Under the pieces are notes generated by a model, which saw only the letters and a list, made by a program, of their open reading frames with translations, ran no database searches and was not told the origin of the DNA. Shown here one piece after another: positions 23,501 to 36,537 of a stretch of 64,000 nucleotides of DNA; within the stretch, counting starts at the first letter, position 1, and each line of letters begins with the position of its first letter. The translations under genes were made by a program, and so were the position numbers. Source of the stretch: Pisolithus tinctorius (Eukaryota > Basidiomycota > Agaricomycetes > Boletales > Pisolithaceae); assembly GCA_024663395.1 (NCBI GenBank), contig JANFAH010000119.1:32517-96516 (forward strand). Reading direction: 5' to 3'.

Positions 23501-26250
23501 CCGACACACTTGTGATTCCTGATATTGGAAAATGTATGTATCTGGTAGTCCTCCGAGTGTGAGCGCCTTACTCTGCTCCGGCCTGCAGCTCACGTTATAT
23601 GGAAAAGCCCCGGAGACGTCTTACTCTGGTCGCCAATGTGGATGATGCAGGACTTTCGAGCAACTCAGAGTCCAGAAGCTCATAGTCACTCCGCTCAACA
23701 GTCAACACTTGTCTCGTTTTATGTTGCGTGAGACTTCATTCGCGATCTACTCTGCGAAGTGATGGTTGCAATCGCGAATATCAATTTTGCACATTGTTCT
23801 CCAGCACAAAAGCCAACCCCACGCTGACATGTAGCGCGCGGGATATTCATGTAAGTGCTGTCCATCGTCGCCGCCACATAACCGGACAGGGGTCTAAGGA
23901 GGTTCGAAATGAAGTGGTCGTTCCCACCTATTGACACGTTTCATGGTAAACGTGAATCATCTCCATCTCCTAGATTCACTGGTACCTGTATAGATCTCTA
24001 CTTTCCGGATATTCCCGTGCCCTCATCGTCCCCGGTACAGTCACACGTAGATCCGCGGAAATTGGGTTTTTTCTGGCCATGTCAAGAGGTGGTTCTGCTG
24101 TAGTTCCATGTCGCCCTAATTGTGGATACCTTGGAATTGCCGGCTTCCAGGGTGCCTCTACAACAGGGGTATCGGATGAATCGGAGTCAAATACCGATAG
24201 GTGAATGACCAAGGCCACCCCAATCCCCTGCCCCCTGTCAAGCAGTTTTCTCCACACCATTCCCATCGATGTGTTCCCTCTGGCTACATGACTTTGAAGC
24301 TAACGCCCTGCGTCACCCATGTCGCCAGTGTCCCGTATTGCGAAGGGGACAACCCCAATTCAGCAAAATTGAACAAATTGTTTTGTGGCAGTTTCGCATT
24401 CTCCTTGCCGACCATCTTGTCGCGGCCTATGGCCTTCTCTCAGGATTTTCCCTGTCAGTTCAATGGGTGAGACGATGCCCTATATGGAACGAAGCTAGAT
24501 GTTCCGAGAGAGACCGAAACATCCTCCTGAAGCGCCTAGAACCAACGATTGCCATGCAGAATTCTTTGCTTGCAGTCCAGTCATCGTCGGAGGTTCATTC
24601 CGACTCATCCGAATCTCACTGCGGCGGTGAGATACTTCTGAAGGAACTCAACACCTACAAACGTATTCGGGGATGCCTCGATGTGACTGAAGACTAGTTC
24701 CACGCAAGATGAACGGTTCGTATACCTTCACACGATGAGTACGCGCGCCGGACAGTTCGCTTTTGACCATACCGATCCGGAGGAGTACCCCCTTGGGCAT
24801 AACCTTCCGCAGCACATTTACCTCGAAACGTAACGATGGATAGTTCAACTCGCACGCGATCCCACTTATAGGTGTTCCATATTCTTCACTAACTCTTGAG
24901 GGAATGAGAGTGCGCGTTGGGAGGGCTGCCAAACTTCAATCAAAACTGGCCCTATGGTTATCGGGCGTCCTGCGGCAGTCACCAAATTATCCTTGCGTAC
25001 TTGCCATATCTGGTTGCCAACCCTTCGTCTCGGCAAACGCCCGGCAGGTGACAGCCGATTTCGGCGTGACCCTGCACCGCAGTAGAAACGTGCTTCCCTA
25101 CACAACAAAAAACAAGGTTCCAGTTATTTTTCAAAACATGGCACTCATTCAACCCCAGAGACGACCGTATGGCCGAAGGTATGGTGCGGCAGAAGATCCC
25201 CAGTGGGAATTAAAACCTTTCTAGAATGGAAACGTCAACTTATGGGTGAACCATGCCAGTTTGACATCGCCGCCACTCGGCAAGATTGCGATGATTAGTG
25301 GCACCGACGTGTAATATGCCGATCCGGAAGAAATTTGCGTATTCCCAACCTCAGTTTAAACATCACTTGTCGCGCAGATTCAATCACCTCCGCCACCTGC
25401 GGTGAGCTTCGACACTCCGGATCACAAGCTATCCTCGAGTGTGCTTGGTGCTTGGTGTTCAAGTTATGCGTCAGCGTCAAGAATAGCTTCAAGGTGTACG
25501 GCAGCTTCAATTTTACGAGTGTCATTCCACTAGTGTTGTCACCTTGACATCCGTAGACCCCCCCGAAGTGTCACACAAATGTCCGACCGATATGTTTCTT
25601 TTTGTTTCCATCCGCCCTGTGAGTGGTGCTCATATCACATGAATAGTTTTCATTTTACATAGTGCTCACAGAATTGAGGATGTTAAGTATTTAACCGAAG
25701 GTCGATGGGCAATGAAACTAAAGGATTCCTTCAATTCTCACACCGCCTGCACATTACTGTTTGCAAGGGACACTACGAATGAGGAAGGTTCAAGGGGAGG
25801 ATGAATGGTGCTAACTTCCATACTGGTTTTTGTTGTGATGCCCACTATTTGCCAAGCTTGTCTTCACAGTCGGAAAACTGAACGGACATGAAAGTAGTGG
25901 GAGCCGCAGGGGCCGCTTTATCTGCCCACGCCAATAAATACTCGCCCTTCCCCCATAATAGCGACCACAGGTTGCGACAGCCTTGCGTTCTTCTGGCAGT
26001 TTGGTCATTCCGTCAGCTGTCTACGCGATACTAGGCGCTTATCGTGATCCTCTCGGTCCCGGAGATACTGGCGAAACTTCCGCACTTGATTCGGTTGTGT
26101 GTACGCGTTACGCGGTGTGGTCCATCTTACCGGCATTGCAGTTTTTTCTTTCTTTCTCGTGTGTTCCAGTCTTCAGGCTTCAACCTAGTCCGCGAGTTCC
26201 CCTCACAACGGATGCGCGCGGTTCGATTCTACAGCCAGTAACCCTCGAGG
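23501..26250. other. Gene-poor 2.7 kb region, no gene recognised
   Basis: No open frame above about 140 codons and no recognisable family on either strand. Frames at 24269-24697 (plus) and 24648-25108 (minus) are the longest and overlap each other. Neither carries a signal peptide, a repeat or a conserved-looking motif, nor splice-linked continuations that I could verify. It could hold a decayed gene or transposon relic, or simply long regulatory DNA. Confidence 0.4.
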
Positions 26251-28585
26251 ATGTCCGGTACAGGGTTGAATCAACGTCCTCGCGTGAAGACATCTGACCT
26301 CGCTGACTTTTTCCGTTCTACGCATGGATCTCGACATTCCCCGAAAAATGCAGTGGTTACCGAACCCGGTACACCTTCATCGTCAGAAAAGTCCTTCACG
26401 TCCAAATCACGGCGTTCTATGTTGCCGTTCCTAGGAAGGAAGAAGTCTGCAGAGCAGTCCGTTGCAGCGCCCGCCAGAAAGTCCACAGTGGAGCGCCCTC
26501 CAGCGAATGTCGCCCGTCGTTCTTTAGGCAATGGGTACGTGTTCGAATTCTTCAGCTCACTTCATACACGGGGTCGTTCCTAGAGGATCTTTGTGGTGCC
26601 TTTACCCCTGCTGTTTAGTCTTCGACTTCTCGAAGCTATGCATTCGCACGATGAAGAGACGGCTTTTTTATACCCCGTAACTTCAGACTGACCACTAGTT
26701 TTCCAGACGCACAGTGATAATGATTACTCCTTCAATGGATGCATCCTCATCGGTTGCCCCTCCTCTCCCCTCCACTCTTCCGCCGGTGAACGTTTGTCCT
26801 CCATCACTAGGATCCAAGTTTGCGGCACACTTCACTCCTTTGCGGTCATCTCCCAAGTCTTCCAAAGCTTCTAAATCCCAACATGTAGCGGCTCACAAAC
26901 CAGCCGACAACTGTTCGGGGCCTCCTGTGCACACGTTATCACCACCAGCACCTGATGGACATTCATCCTCAGTTGAGTCTCCACGTTCGAGTATGCAAAG
27001 TCGTTCCCCTACTCCTCGTCCTCACCCCACGCTTCAATCTTCCGTAGCCTCTTGCGGAGACTCGGAGGATTATTCTGATTTATTTCTGCAACCCCAGCTT
27101 GGGGAACCGTCGCAGGTGGCCAAGTGCGCTTCCTCTCCTACTATCTTGACCGTTGCAGAATCTCCGAAGGAGAATTCAGAATCGCCTCTCGCCACTACCC
27201 TCCAGTTCCCCTACCCACCTTCCACAATTGGTCGGCCTTCATTGGCCACCTCTGACAAAACTGTAGTTCGCCGTTCCTGTGATTGGTCCAAAGACGTTGG
27301 TAATAACTGGGACAGTACTATAGCTCAGGTGGGGCCACGATCGGGCGCTGGGAGTGAACAAACAACCCCGCAGGGACATCTCTCTGGAGGAGAGCAAACG
27401 CGAAGTCGTGGTCGTGTGTCGAGTCACTCGGGTAGTGACACAGACGCTTCTCGGGCTTATGATTCAAGTTCTCGACTCTCGAGGAGAGATCACTCCAGCT
27501 CCATCCCCAGATCGTCTATAATTAAACCATCGCCGTATCAAGGATCTTCGGGCAAGGTTCCAAGTAATCGCCCTCCGTCCGGCTCTTTACCTTCTCCTCC
27601 ATTGTCACCTTCTGGTCCGTCGAACTTGCAGTCGGGAACAATGCCAACGATATCGTCTGTTAGCAATGCGACACTGCATTCCCGACCACCCGGCATGTCT
27701 CAGCGGCCACGTGCAAACACTGTGTCGTCAGCGACCTTAGTGAACAACTCTCATCTCCTGTCTGGTCCTTCCACATTCCCCGCTTACCAGAAGGCATTCG
27801 CTGCGGAGAACAGAGCAATTCCTGGCATCTCCCCTGATGCTTCCGCTGAAGAGCTTCGGGAGGCATTGATCCTCCAGCGTAAGAAGTACACCCAGCTGCA
27901 AGAGTACATCATCACCATCACTAAACGATACGAAGATGACAGAGTGACGTTGACCAAGACAATAGGGAAACTTGAACGTGACATCCGGAAGAAGACAAGG
28001 GAGATTGAGGGCCTAAGGTGGTTAGTCATTCACCATGGTGCCGTTGAAGATATCGACGCCGCCGCAAACCTGGCGCGGTCGTCTCTTAGCACGCAAGACG
28101 AGTCCGACCGACCCGTCACAGATCTTGAATCTTCATCGTCTATTTCCACACGCTCTAAGCTTCCTACATCAACCGAATCGTTAACCAGCGGCATCAGGAC
28201 CGCTCACTCCGCGCAGAAGGGTATCAATACCAACCTCAAGCACACGAGGCAGTCATCATCCACGTTGGATGTGCCTTCCTCGGAGGCCCCATCTGCTACA
28301 TCCTCGCAGACTTCGCTGTCACTTGTGTCACAGCCACCTGTAAAGTCGCTATCGGCGATACCTGAGAGCTCCTCCCCACGATATGACATTTCCCGTGCGG
28401 AACGACAACGAGCAAAAGAGGAACGTCGGGCTGCTAGAGCGACCAGGCGCATTTCGGCTTCTTCTGGATCATCCCTTGCTTCCGGGGCAAACCTGTTAAC
28501 GTATAGTTCTTTTACTGAGTCGCCGTCGAACCACAAGTCCAATGCGGGCGATATCGAACCACCGCGACCCTTTGGGAATGGTTGA
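26251..28585 (+). CDS. Hypothetical Ser/Pro-rich protein with a C-terminal coiled coil
   Basis: Not recognised as a named family. Exon 1 (26251 to 26534) begins MSGTGLNQRPRVKTSDLADF; a 172-base intron with donor gtacgt and acceptor ttccag ends at about 26706. The single long second exon reads on to the stop at 28585, giving about 720 residues. Residues before about 460 are dominated by Ser, Pro, Thr and Arg and look disordered, with many SP/TP sites. A compact conserved-looking segment (ASAEELREALILQRKKYTQL, then YIITITKRYEDDRVTLTKTI and LERDIRKKTREIEGLRWLVI) is a coiled coil of about 70 residues. After this comes another disordered tail. The architecture resembles fungal cytoskeleton- or polarity-associated proteins, but that is inference only. 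It lies upstream of a second gene of the same style. Confidence 0.8.
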
Positions 28586-30053
28586 TTATGAACCTGACTA
28601 TACCCTATACGTTTCAGTATGTCTGTTTTAAGTGAACAGGTTAGCTCGCTGACGTGCAGACCTCAGGCATCGTCTACTTTCTTTTCTTTTCTTTATAACT
28701 TCCACCTCATTCTTTGCATTCGTTTCGTCTGGGCTGGCATCTACGAGTTCATGTCAGACCAATTGCACGCAGTAATCCCCCGTCGCATAACCTCACAATA
28801 CCTATCATCTTAGATGCAGCACGGCTATTCACTGGCATTTGGATGCCATTGCACGAGTTCCCGTTTGCCTCACCAATCTTCCGCATTTGCTCGCCAGTTT
28901 GCAACCCCACAATATTCTCTCGTACGTAGTTCGTTCAGCTGGTTTTCGTAGTATGTATCTCTATTGCGCGAACGCGAGACGTCGCATAATCAACCTTATG
29001 CTCTCTTTTTTTGATACGTGCGAGATCAGTGTGGTCAAAAAGAGTCGGTACTTCTGCTTGCGATATAATGCAGAGCCACGCATCAATGCATCGCCCATGT
29101 AATTATACATGCGCATAACGTTAATTGACTCTGGGGCAGCTTCCTACTAAGCTCAGATTGTCGTACCCAACACTGCATCCACGGAATAGCGTACGGATTA
29201 GCATGTGACCCGCATGTCCATAGTTCGGTCATCGCAATCGCAATGGACCTCAATTTCCCCCTTTTTCGTGGATCAGGAGCATTCGGAAACACACCATCAT
29301 ATATCGTTCTTATGTTTCATGTGGTTTTCGGGTTGATTAATGCGATCATGGACACGTCCATGGTATTTGTACTCCTTTGACACAGCGCTGGTGGGCTCTT
29401 CCCATGAAGCCTGAAGTCCGTCCTGTATTACTTACAGGCTATTACAGGCCTACGTGCTTGTTAGTAGGCACGACGTTGCGCCATCAACCAATTCGTGATG
29501 CGATCAATGATTTACGGGATTATGCGGTCACTGCTATACCAGCCACATGTTGACGCGAAAGGCAGTCTAAGGCAGTACAGGCATGCAATGCACAGTATCA
29601 TTGACTGATCTAGCGCTCGTGACATGACAGCGCCATCGCAATTGCCTTGGAATTTGAAGGCGAAGCAAGGTCTGCTCCTAATACACCCGACCTTGACGGA
29701 TTTAGACAACTCCAGCAGTACACTGTCATCAAATCTGCTACATGCCATGCCCATAGCCCGTCCTTCAACTTGCCAATCTAACAACGGTGCAAGATCAGCA
29801 GGTTTGAGTTATGACCGTTCGCGTACCTGACCAATGAGCACCACAGGACTACCAGGGCTGTGTATCATGTGTGATTAATGGTGTTCCGACGTTGCTATGA
29901 ACAGCGAAGTGACCTTACATATATGCGAAAGTCCCGCTCACCATCTTTGCACTTCGTCTTCTTAGATCTTGTATTATTACCTTCCCTTTCCTTCGGTTGA
30001 CGCCAGCACTGGTTGATACCGTGACACCATCGTTGGGACAATAGACGGGCGTC
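28586..30053. other. Intergenic region, 1.5 kb
   Basis: No gene recognised. It contains T-rich stretches just after the upstream stop (ttcttttctttataac near 28680), consistent with a 3' UTR. Otherwise it looks like ordinary unique sequence that should include the promoter of the next gene. Confidence 0.45.
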
Positions 30054-33000
30054 ATGCTCTCGAATTTCATGCGGAAGAATGGGAAGAAGAAGGGAGCAAA
30101 GCACATGAGAGTTTTCCAGGAGCCGCACCGTTCCATTCGACCACCGACGTCTCCAGAGTCTTTCGAGTCGCCCCAGATAGTGGACATCGGCGAGCAGTCT
30201 ATATACGTCCCACGAGACGGGACTCCCGGGCCATTCGTGCAGCTAGAGATATCTACCGAACCTTGGTTCCCGGAGGAGCTGCTTTATTCAAGACGCAGTT
30301 CCAGAAGATCTGCTTGTGCCCCTACGAATGTACGGGACGCAGAAGGGCTGCCTGGCGATTCACGCGAGGTGTGTTTCCACAAAGCAGTTTGTGTTCGCCA
30401 AAACACGTTACTCACAGTTGACCTTAGGATCCTCTCCGGAAAAAGTCTGTACCCGCGCCGATTCTCATCCCAGACCCCCATCTTGACGTTTCGGGGATGC
30501 ATGATGCGAAGCCCAAGACCCCAAGCAAAGCTCCAGACCCGATTTCGAAGGACTTATATTTGAGGAACCCCTCGTCACCGGAGTCTTCAGAAAATATGTC
30601 GGCAATCTCAGGTACTACGCTTGCACGAGCATTAATTGCGAATTCATTTATTCTATCACCTTGTGAACGAGCGCAATCCCGTCACCGGAGCGGAGTCGCA
30701 CGGCAGGATTCTGCGACTCTACCCCCCGAATCATCCGTTCCCAGCCTACCTGGAGCAGAGACTGGACGTCCGTCGTCTGTCCCTTCTGTTCCCCCTCTAC
30801 CACCTAGTGTTGTCTTAGAACAGAGACGGGCGCATCGATTTTCCGGCACTATGGCTACGAGACCATCTGTGGCGAAATCAGAAAAGGGAACCGACAGGAA
30901 TACCTCCTGCTTGTCGACGGACTCTCACTGCACGCCGTTACCGGAGACTGACATGCAGGCTGGTCGCTCGCGTCGCATATCTTCCATTTTAGAGGCCCCC
31001 TCTGCGCCCAACACCCCGACGTCGAAGAAATGCGCTCTCGATGCTGAACATCAAAATGCCATGACCACTAGCGCGGCATTAGAACACGGGGCACCGGATT
31101 CGGCACGCGCAGCCTCGGAGGTGGTATCCTCGCCTCCCTCCTCTTCCAGCATACCAAAAACACCTGGGTTCGCTACAGATTCATCGCAAGCAGATGGGTT
31201 TCAAAGCTCGACTGAGCACAGCTTGGATGAGTACTCTTTCGTGCCTCCCGGTCCGCACACGGCGATGCTTTCTCCGCATTCCGATTCTAGCGCCTCCTAC
31301 GTTGCCCCACTTCCCGTTAAGCGCAAGAACAGTAACTTGCGGCGACGTCTTCCAAAACCTACTGGTGCTATCGGTGGTTCAAGAAATCGCAAAGGTGTGT
31401 TTTCCCAAAAAACTGTCATCAGTGTTTGTGATTCCAACGAAGATGTACAGATACCCGTGGCGGGACTCCTTATCAGCGAAACAAAAAGCAGGTCAGACTG
31501 CTGCCCATGGCCGAGAGTTTTGCACAGAAAACGCTATTGACACCTACGATGATGACTCAAACCAGTATTTCGCACCTTCCCCTCGTTCCCTCGTCCGCGG
31601 TCTCCGCTGGTCATCTTGAAATGCCGCCTACTGCCTGTGATGTGATTCAAGAGGATTATAGTAGTTTTCTCGACTATACCATCACTATTAGTCCGGATCC
31701 ACACAGTTCGTCCCAGTATACCTCCACGGGTTCCTCGGCTGGTTACCAGACGTTTCCCGAGACACCAATGTTCTCACCGCCGCTATTCTCGCCAGACCCC
31801 CGGCGTCCTCCAGTATCATCTCTCCGGACCCGACGCCAGCCACTGCCGAGGCCGGCCACACTACCTTCCCCATGTAGCATATCGCTCCCGCGGCACACGT
31901 CTAACACGGATCTGAGGTCACATAAGGACCATGGAAATGTCTGTTCTCGTAGGCCCCAGTCTATCGCTTCGCCGATTCATGGCGAGCCTTCGTTTTTGTT
32001 GGATCCGTCGTCGGGTATTTCTCGTGACCCACTACTTCGTCGCGACGATACCTTACCAGCGACGCCCTCGAAGGCATCTCTACCCCTAACAGATACAATA
32101 GGACCGTCAAAGGAGCTCATTGATCCCGATACTCTCGTACAGACAGTGGTCGCTAATAAGGTAAGATTTAGTTTAACTCGACCTTCGGCGAGTTTAACGT
32201 CGAAATCCCGGCAACAGGACTTGGGGTCAGTCATACTACCCGTCAAATCGACCTCGTCGATTCAATCTGCTTGCAAGGTGGACGCTTGCGAGTCTCCCAT
32301 CTCTGTTCCTCCGTCTGAACCTACGGGTGCTTCTCCTCGTCTTTCCTCATCTTCAGCCAACCTTCCACGTACTTCACCCCTAGTACCCAGTAGTCGACAT
32401 TCTTCCTCCCATGTCAAACTACCGCCCACCACGTCTCAGCCTCAGCCAGCTCGTGAAATGGATGTCTTGAAACCAGTTTTCTGCAGGTCTTTCTTGCCCT
32501 CGATTACTCCTACTCTTTCCCCGTCAGTACCACCAGGCCCAAATTCCTCAAGGAGTTCACCAACTGCTCGTCCTTCATCAGCACCTATTTCACCATCATT
32601 TGTGGCCCCGCCTCCGTGCCGTACCGTAATATGCGAAGAAACGGTGGATCCTCCAACCGGTGTTGAACATCTTATGCTGAGGACGTCGTCCTGTTCCGCC
32701 CCGGAAGCCGATGGTAGAACGTCCCCACCGAATTATCAGCCTCGGCCATTCGGTAGTCAGACGCGAGCGAGACCTCGGCCCCCTCTTCCAATTGGTCCCC
32801 GACGACCAAGTGGACCCACTCATCCATTCTGTGGTCGTGTGCCGGGCTTCAGGGCGCGAGGGTCATCTGAATCCAAAGTGACCAGTGCTGAAACTTGCGG
32901 AAACACGCATGCACCAGCCTGGAGAAAGTTATATGAGGTTGCATCGCAACCCCTTCCGAAGTTCCAAACGCCTCCGCCAAAGTGGCGCGGGCTCACGATG

Positions 33001-34178
33001 GAGGCAGCCCAGTGGACCCTCACTTCTGCAGAGCTGCAGAGTATTGTCTCAGGGGCAATGAAGCAGTTTGCTGAGGGTTCTTCTATTCGTCTTTTGCGTC
33101 TGGAGACATTAGACGGTGAGATCGCCGAGGAAATACATCGTTTAGAAATGCTCCACACCGATGTTAAATCTCGATACAAGATGCTCGTACGACGGCGATG
33201 GCAACTCATAGCGGAGCTCACAGGACACCTCGAGAGTGGAGTGGTGGGACACACAGCAAACATCACTCTGGCAGAGCTGGCCGAGGTTACCTTGACGCAG
33301 GACCAGTTAGCCGACGAACTTCACACCGTCGCTGAACAGCTTGCCCAGCTCGAGGGCCTGCGTGATGATCACCACTCCAGTGCGCTTGCGATGGCCCTGA
33401 GGAAGGTTAATACGATTTTCTTGCGTCAGGCGGCAGAGATGCAGAAGCTCCACGAACAACTCGAATCTCTTGAGGCTGAACGAGACGAGGGATGGAAACA
33501 GGCACATGATATTGCGGTGGAATGTGATAGACTGATTGAGGCTGCTGGGGAGTCGGGTCCCAGGTCATCAAACAAACGGTCTAAGCGCGTTTCAGCCGTG
33601 CGCAAGTCGTCTATGCGGCAATCGAGAGCAGGTCTGCGACCCACAAGCACGTCCCGGAGGCGTTCGGCAAGCAGCGCGCAAAGCAGAGGTAGCATGTCTG
33701 TTCCCTCGTCTGCATGTAAAGGAGCTGTCCCACCCGTGCCCCCACTTCCTCTTCATCAACTAGATTCAGCAACAAATGCTGTTTCATTAGGTTTGGGTCA
33801 AGTTTATATCAGATCTTCCTTCGCTCACAGTCTTCCAGGTTCTGGATCACTGTGTTATTCCGGCGCGTCTACTACAAGGGCCCTTTCCCAGGCTCAGCAG
33901 GAGCTGTACGAGATGCTTGGTTTGGACTTCCAAAACAGCCCATCTTCAGCCAGATCTCCTGATCTGATACGCTCGTTGGCCAATACTCGTCCGTTGTCAG
34001 ACCCAGACATGGCCCGGTCTCTGAGGGCTCGGCGCGCGCACGAGAATAGGGCTGTCCGTAGTGTAATACTTGACGACGTAAGTCTTGCTGTTTCGGATTT
34101 CGTTATCAGTTGGAGGTTGAACGTCCAAGGCTCATACTCGATTTTTAGGGAATAGCCACGTTGCCGCTCTCGAAGTGA
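30054..34178 (+). CDS. Hypothetical large disordered protein with C-terminal helical domain
   Basis: Unrecognised protein of roughly 1250 residues assembled from about five exons. The start MLSNFMRKNGKKKGAKHMRV is strongly basic. Exon 1 ends near 30368 (CGCGAG/gtgtgt) and joins GATCCTCTCCGG near 30423, reading on as KKSVPAPILIPDPHLDVS. The join near 31390-31420 to VIPTKMYRYPWRDS is uncertain. A join at about 31602-31656 leads to EDYSSFLDYTITISPDPHSS. The last intron (34079-34148) leads to a short final exon ending ATLPLSK. Most of the protein is Ser/Pro/Thr-rich. An ordered part starts near PKWRGLTMEAAQWTLTSAEL and continues through EGSSIRLLRLETLDGEIAEE and VKSRYKMLVRRRWQLIAELT into coiled coils. 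The helical part looks conserved, but no function is known to me. Confidence 0.75.
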
Positions 34179-35290
34179 TGGCCGACTAAGTGCTATCCTT
34201 CATTACTCACTAATTTATTGCGTAATTTGCATTCAAGTGTTTCCTGATACTTATGTAGCCGTAGGTACACTTATACGATGGGCACCGCATGCACATTTGT
34301 AATGCCTCAGCCTTTGAGATATTCTAGTTTTGATTCCTTTGCTGGTTGTAGATAAGGAAGTTTGGGAGAATCACTCGAAAACTCCCAACTACCCGTTATG
34401 TCACCATGGCCAATGCGAGTCCAGTTTAATATACGCGGAGCCTGCAGAAGCAATGAAAGTGGTACTATTGCATGACATTTGCACGTGGAACATGCTGATC
34501 CCAAAGAGCTCAGCTAAGCATACTTCGTCGTTGGCTCGTCCGCATGGATTCCGTGGTAGCGCAACCATGTAAAGGGCTAGTTGCTCTCCTTTTCCGACAC
34601 TTGGACTGGGCAGCTGAGTCGATCGAGAGACGGAAATATAAACGTCCCTCTGTCATGATTCTCACACACGCATTGTTCCTCTTGCCCTGCAAGAAGCCCG
34701 AAAAGTAGGTGCGCGGAAGGACGTAACTCTTCACGAAGTGGTGTGGTTTTGCAACCGAATGACAGCTCGTTTATGTCGGTGGACGCCGGGAGTATTGATG
34801 CCTTACAAACCCGGACAGCTTTTGCAGAGTAGTCAGACATTCCATCCCGACCAAGCTGCTGCAGACATCCTTTGATGGATTGATGAGGTAGGATATCCTG
34901 TCATTCCTACGGGATCGGTATATCTTCATCCACACCCTCGACCAATAGAAGACTACCCCGCTAGTCCGACCGTCGCCTCGAGGAATCTGTCGTGTACCTT
35001 CCTCTTTGTATCCGACTGGAACGTACCGCATGACAGCCGAATCGTAGGTATGCCAGGGTGCAATGGAGATGGATTCACCCTCTCACCCATACATGTGCGG
35101 ATCATCGGCAATTCATTTCTGGAAGACCCCGATGGGCATGCAGAGAGCGCCAGAGCGCCGGTTCGGAGACGGATGTAGAACTGACTACAACAATCGAGAC
35201 GCGCGATTATACGGATCCGAATTGGTATCGCGACTCCGGGAGATGATCATGTGTCCCCGCCAGGTAGAGTGTACGGGTAAAGTTCACTTC
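34179..35290. other. Region between convergent genes, no gene established
   Basis: About 1.1 kb. Several open frames of 60-115 codons overlap on both strands (34577-35031 minus, 35063-35413 plus) without any family resemblance. Much of it probably represents 3' UTRs plus unexplained unique sequence. Confidence 0.4.
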
Positions 35291-36537
35291 TCAGAACAGA
35301 TGTTCTTGGCTGGCTACGAGTCCCCCGAAATAACAAGTCAAGGCTTTAAGTTTGGTACCCATCCATTCTTCTTCTACTTCCACCATCTCCGCAGAGTCTT
35401 CTACAGGTGCTGATGCAGACGTATTGGAGGAGGACGTGGTCATAGAGGGATTGATCAATGCCGATATCTCCTCTAAATTTGTATTCCTCGGTAGGAAATA
35501 CGCCACATTGTTTGTGATGCGACGCGTGAGTTGGAAGAGTTCAGCACCGTGGATAGGTTGAATGTAGGCGAGGCTGAATTCGGGATGGGATTCAGTGCCG
35601 TTGCCGTAACCACTCCCAAGACTGTTGCTGGCAGCATCAACAACACTCAAGTCAGGGTTGTTCGTGTCGTCGGCATCATGCAATTGTCGAGATATATACT
35701 CTGGACCTCCCCAAGGTGGACTTAGGAACACGACATCAATGGGTCGTCTCTTGGCGTCGGTACTTGCGTTGATAGAATGACTAGCGGCGGCTGCGTCCTG
35801 ATGAGATAAGTACGAACGTGCAAAAGTGATATAGTCCGCGAGTACGAATTCGATGCGGTCGGCTACACCATAGATGGTGGCGTTATGTCTGGCGAGGGCG
35901 AGCCGTGTGGGGGAATTGTCCATCGCAATGACTTGAGTGTGGTACATAAACAATAAACGAAGATGGATTGACATAATTGTAATGCAATGCTCACCACGGT
36001 GGCACGTATTTGCAAACGCGATCGCGTTCCCTCCGACCCCGCAGAACGCATCGAGAATAACGTCGCATCGGCATCGTTCAGCGATTTGGGAGGCGATGCG
36101 TTCAGGAGTGACACTGTACCAGCCTTCTTCGTCAAGGAGACAGCCTTGGTCGTAGAGGCTGAAGTAGCGGTGTCTTTGAGAAAAGTCTGGCGGTTGTGAA
36201 TGTAAAGGCAAGATCCTGGGAGGGGTGGAACGGGAGAGTGTAGGATTGCTTACACTTCTGGAGGTGGGTGGGAACCTCAGATGCGGATTTGTAGTGCGGA
36301 ACAAGCGCGAAAGCGTCAGACAACTTCTTTTGTGTGTCTAGGATAGCTCCACCTGCGATACTGCCGCTAGCCCGACTCTTTGGCTCGCGAGGTGTTTCCT
36401 TCTTGTGGTCTGCGTCGGCGCCCGTTGTCCATACTGTTCAATGGCGATGAAGGTCAGAAGCAACAGATGTGCGCACCCTCTGAGAACGCCTGTTTAACAA
36501 AGTGAGATAGACACGAGTAATTCTTGCGTTTCCCCAT
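35291..36537 (-). CDS. TGS1: Trimethylguanosine synthase TGS1 (snRNA/snoRNA cap hypermethylase)
   Basis: Nuclear SAM-dependent methyltransferase converting m7G caps to trimethylguanosine. Exon 1 (36537 to about 36478) reads MGKRKNYSCLSHFVKQAFSE; a 50-base intron leads to VWTTGADADHKKETPREPKS. A second join (AAGT/gtaagc to ccag/AC) gives HLQKYFSQRHRYFSLYDQGC, then LLDEEGWYSVTPERIAS, the TGS1 N-terminal signature. DVILDAFCGVGGNAIAFANT is the SAM-binding loop. The 63-nt segment 35932-35994 is a stop-free intron; splicing yields CHRVIAMDNSPTRLALARHN. DVVFLSPPWGGPEYIS is the catalytic SPPW motif, which binds the m7G base. The C-terminus ends VASQEHLF. About 350 residues, catalytic domain only, like other fungal TGS1. 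Confidence 0.93.

Noticed and set aside
24648..25108. Minus-strand frames that looked like a basic protein
   Set aside because: Frames break repeatedly without splice sites and match no family I know.
34577..35031. Minus-strand frames as a possible gene downstream of the large hypothetical protein
   Set aside because: No family resemblance, no verifiable splice links, and different frames overlapping on the other strand.
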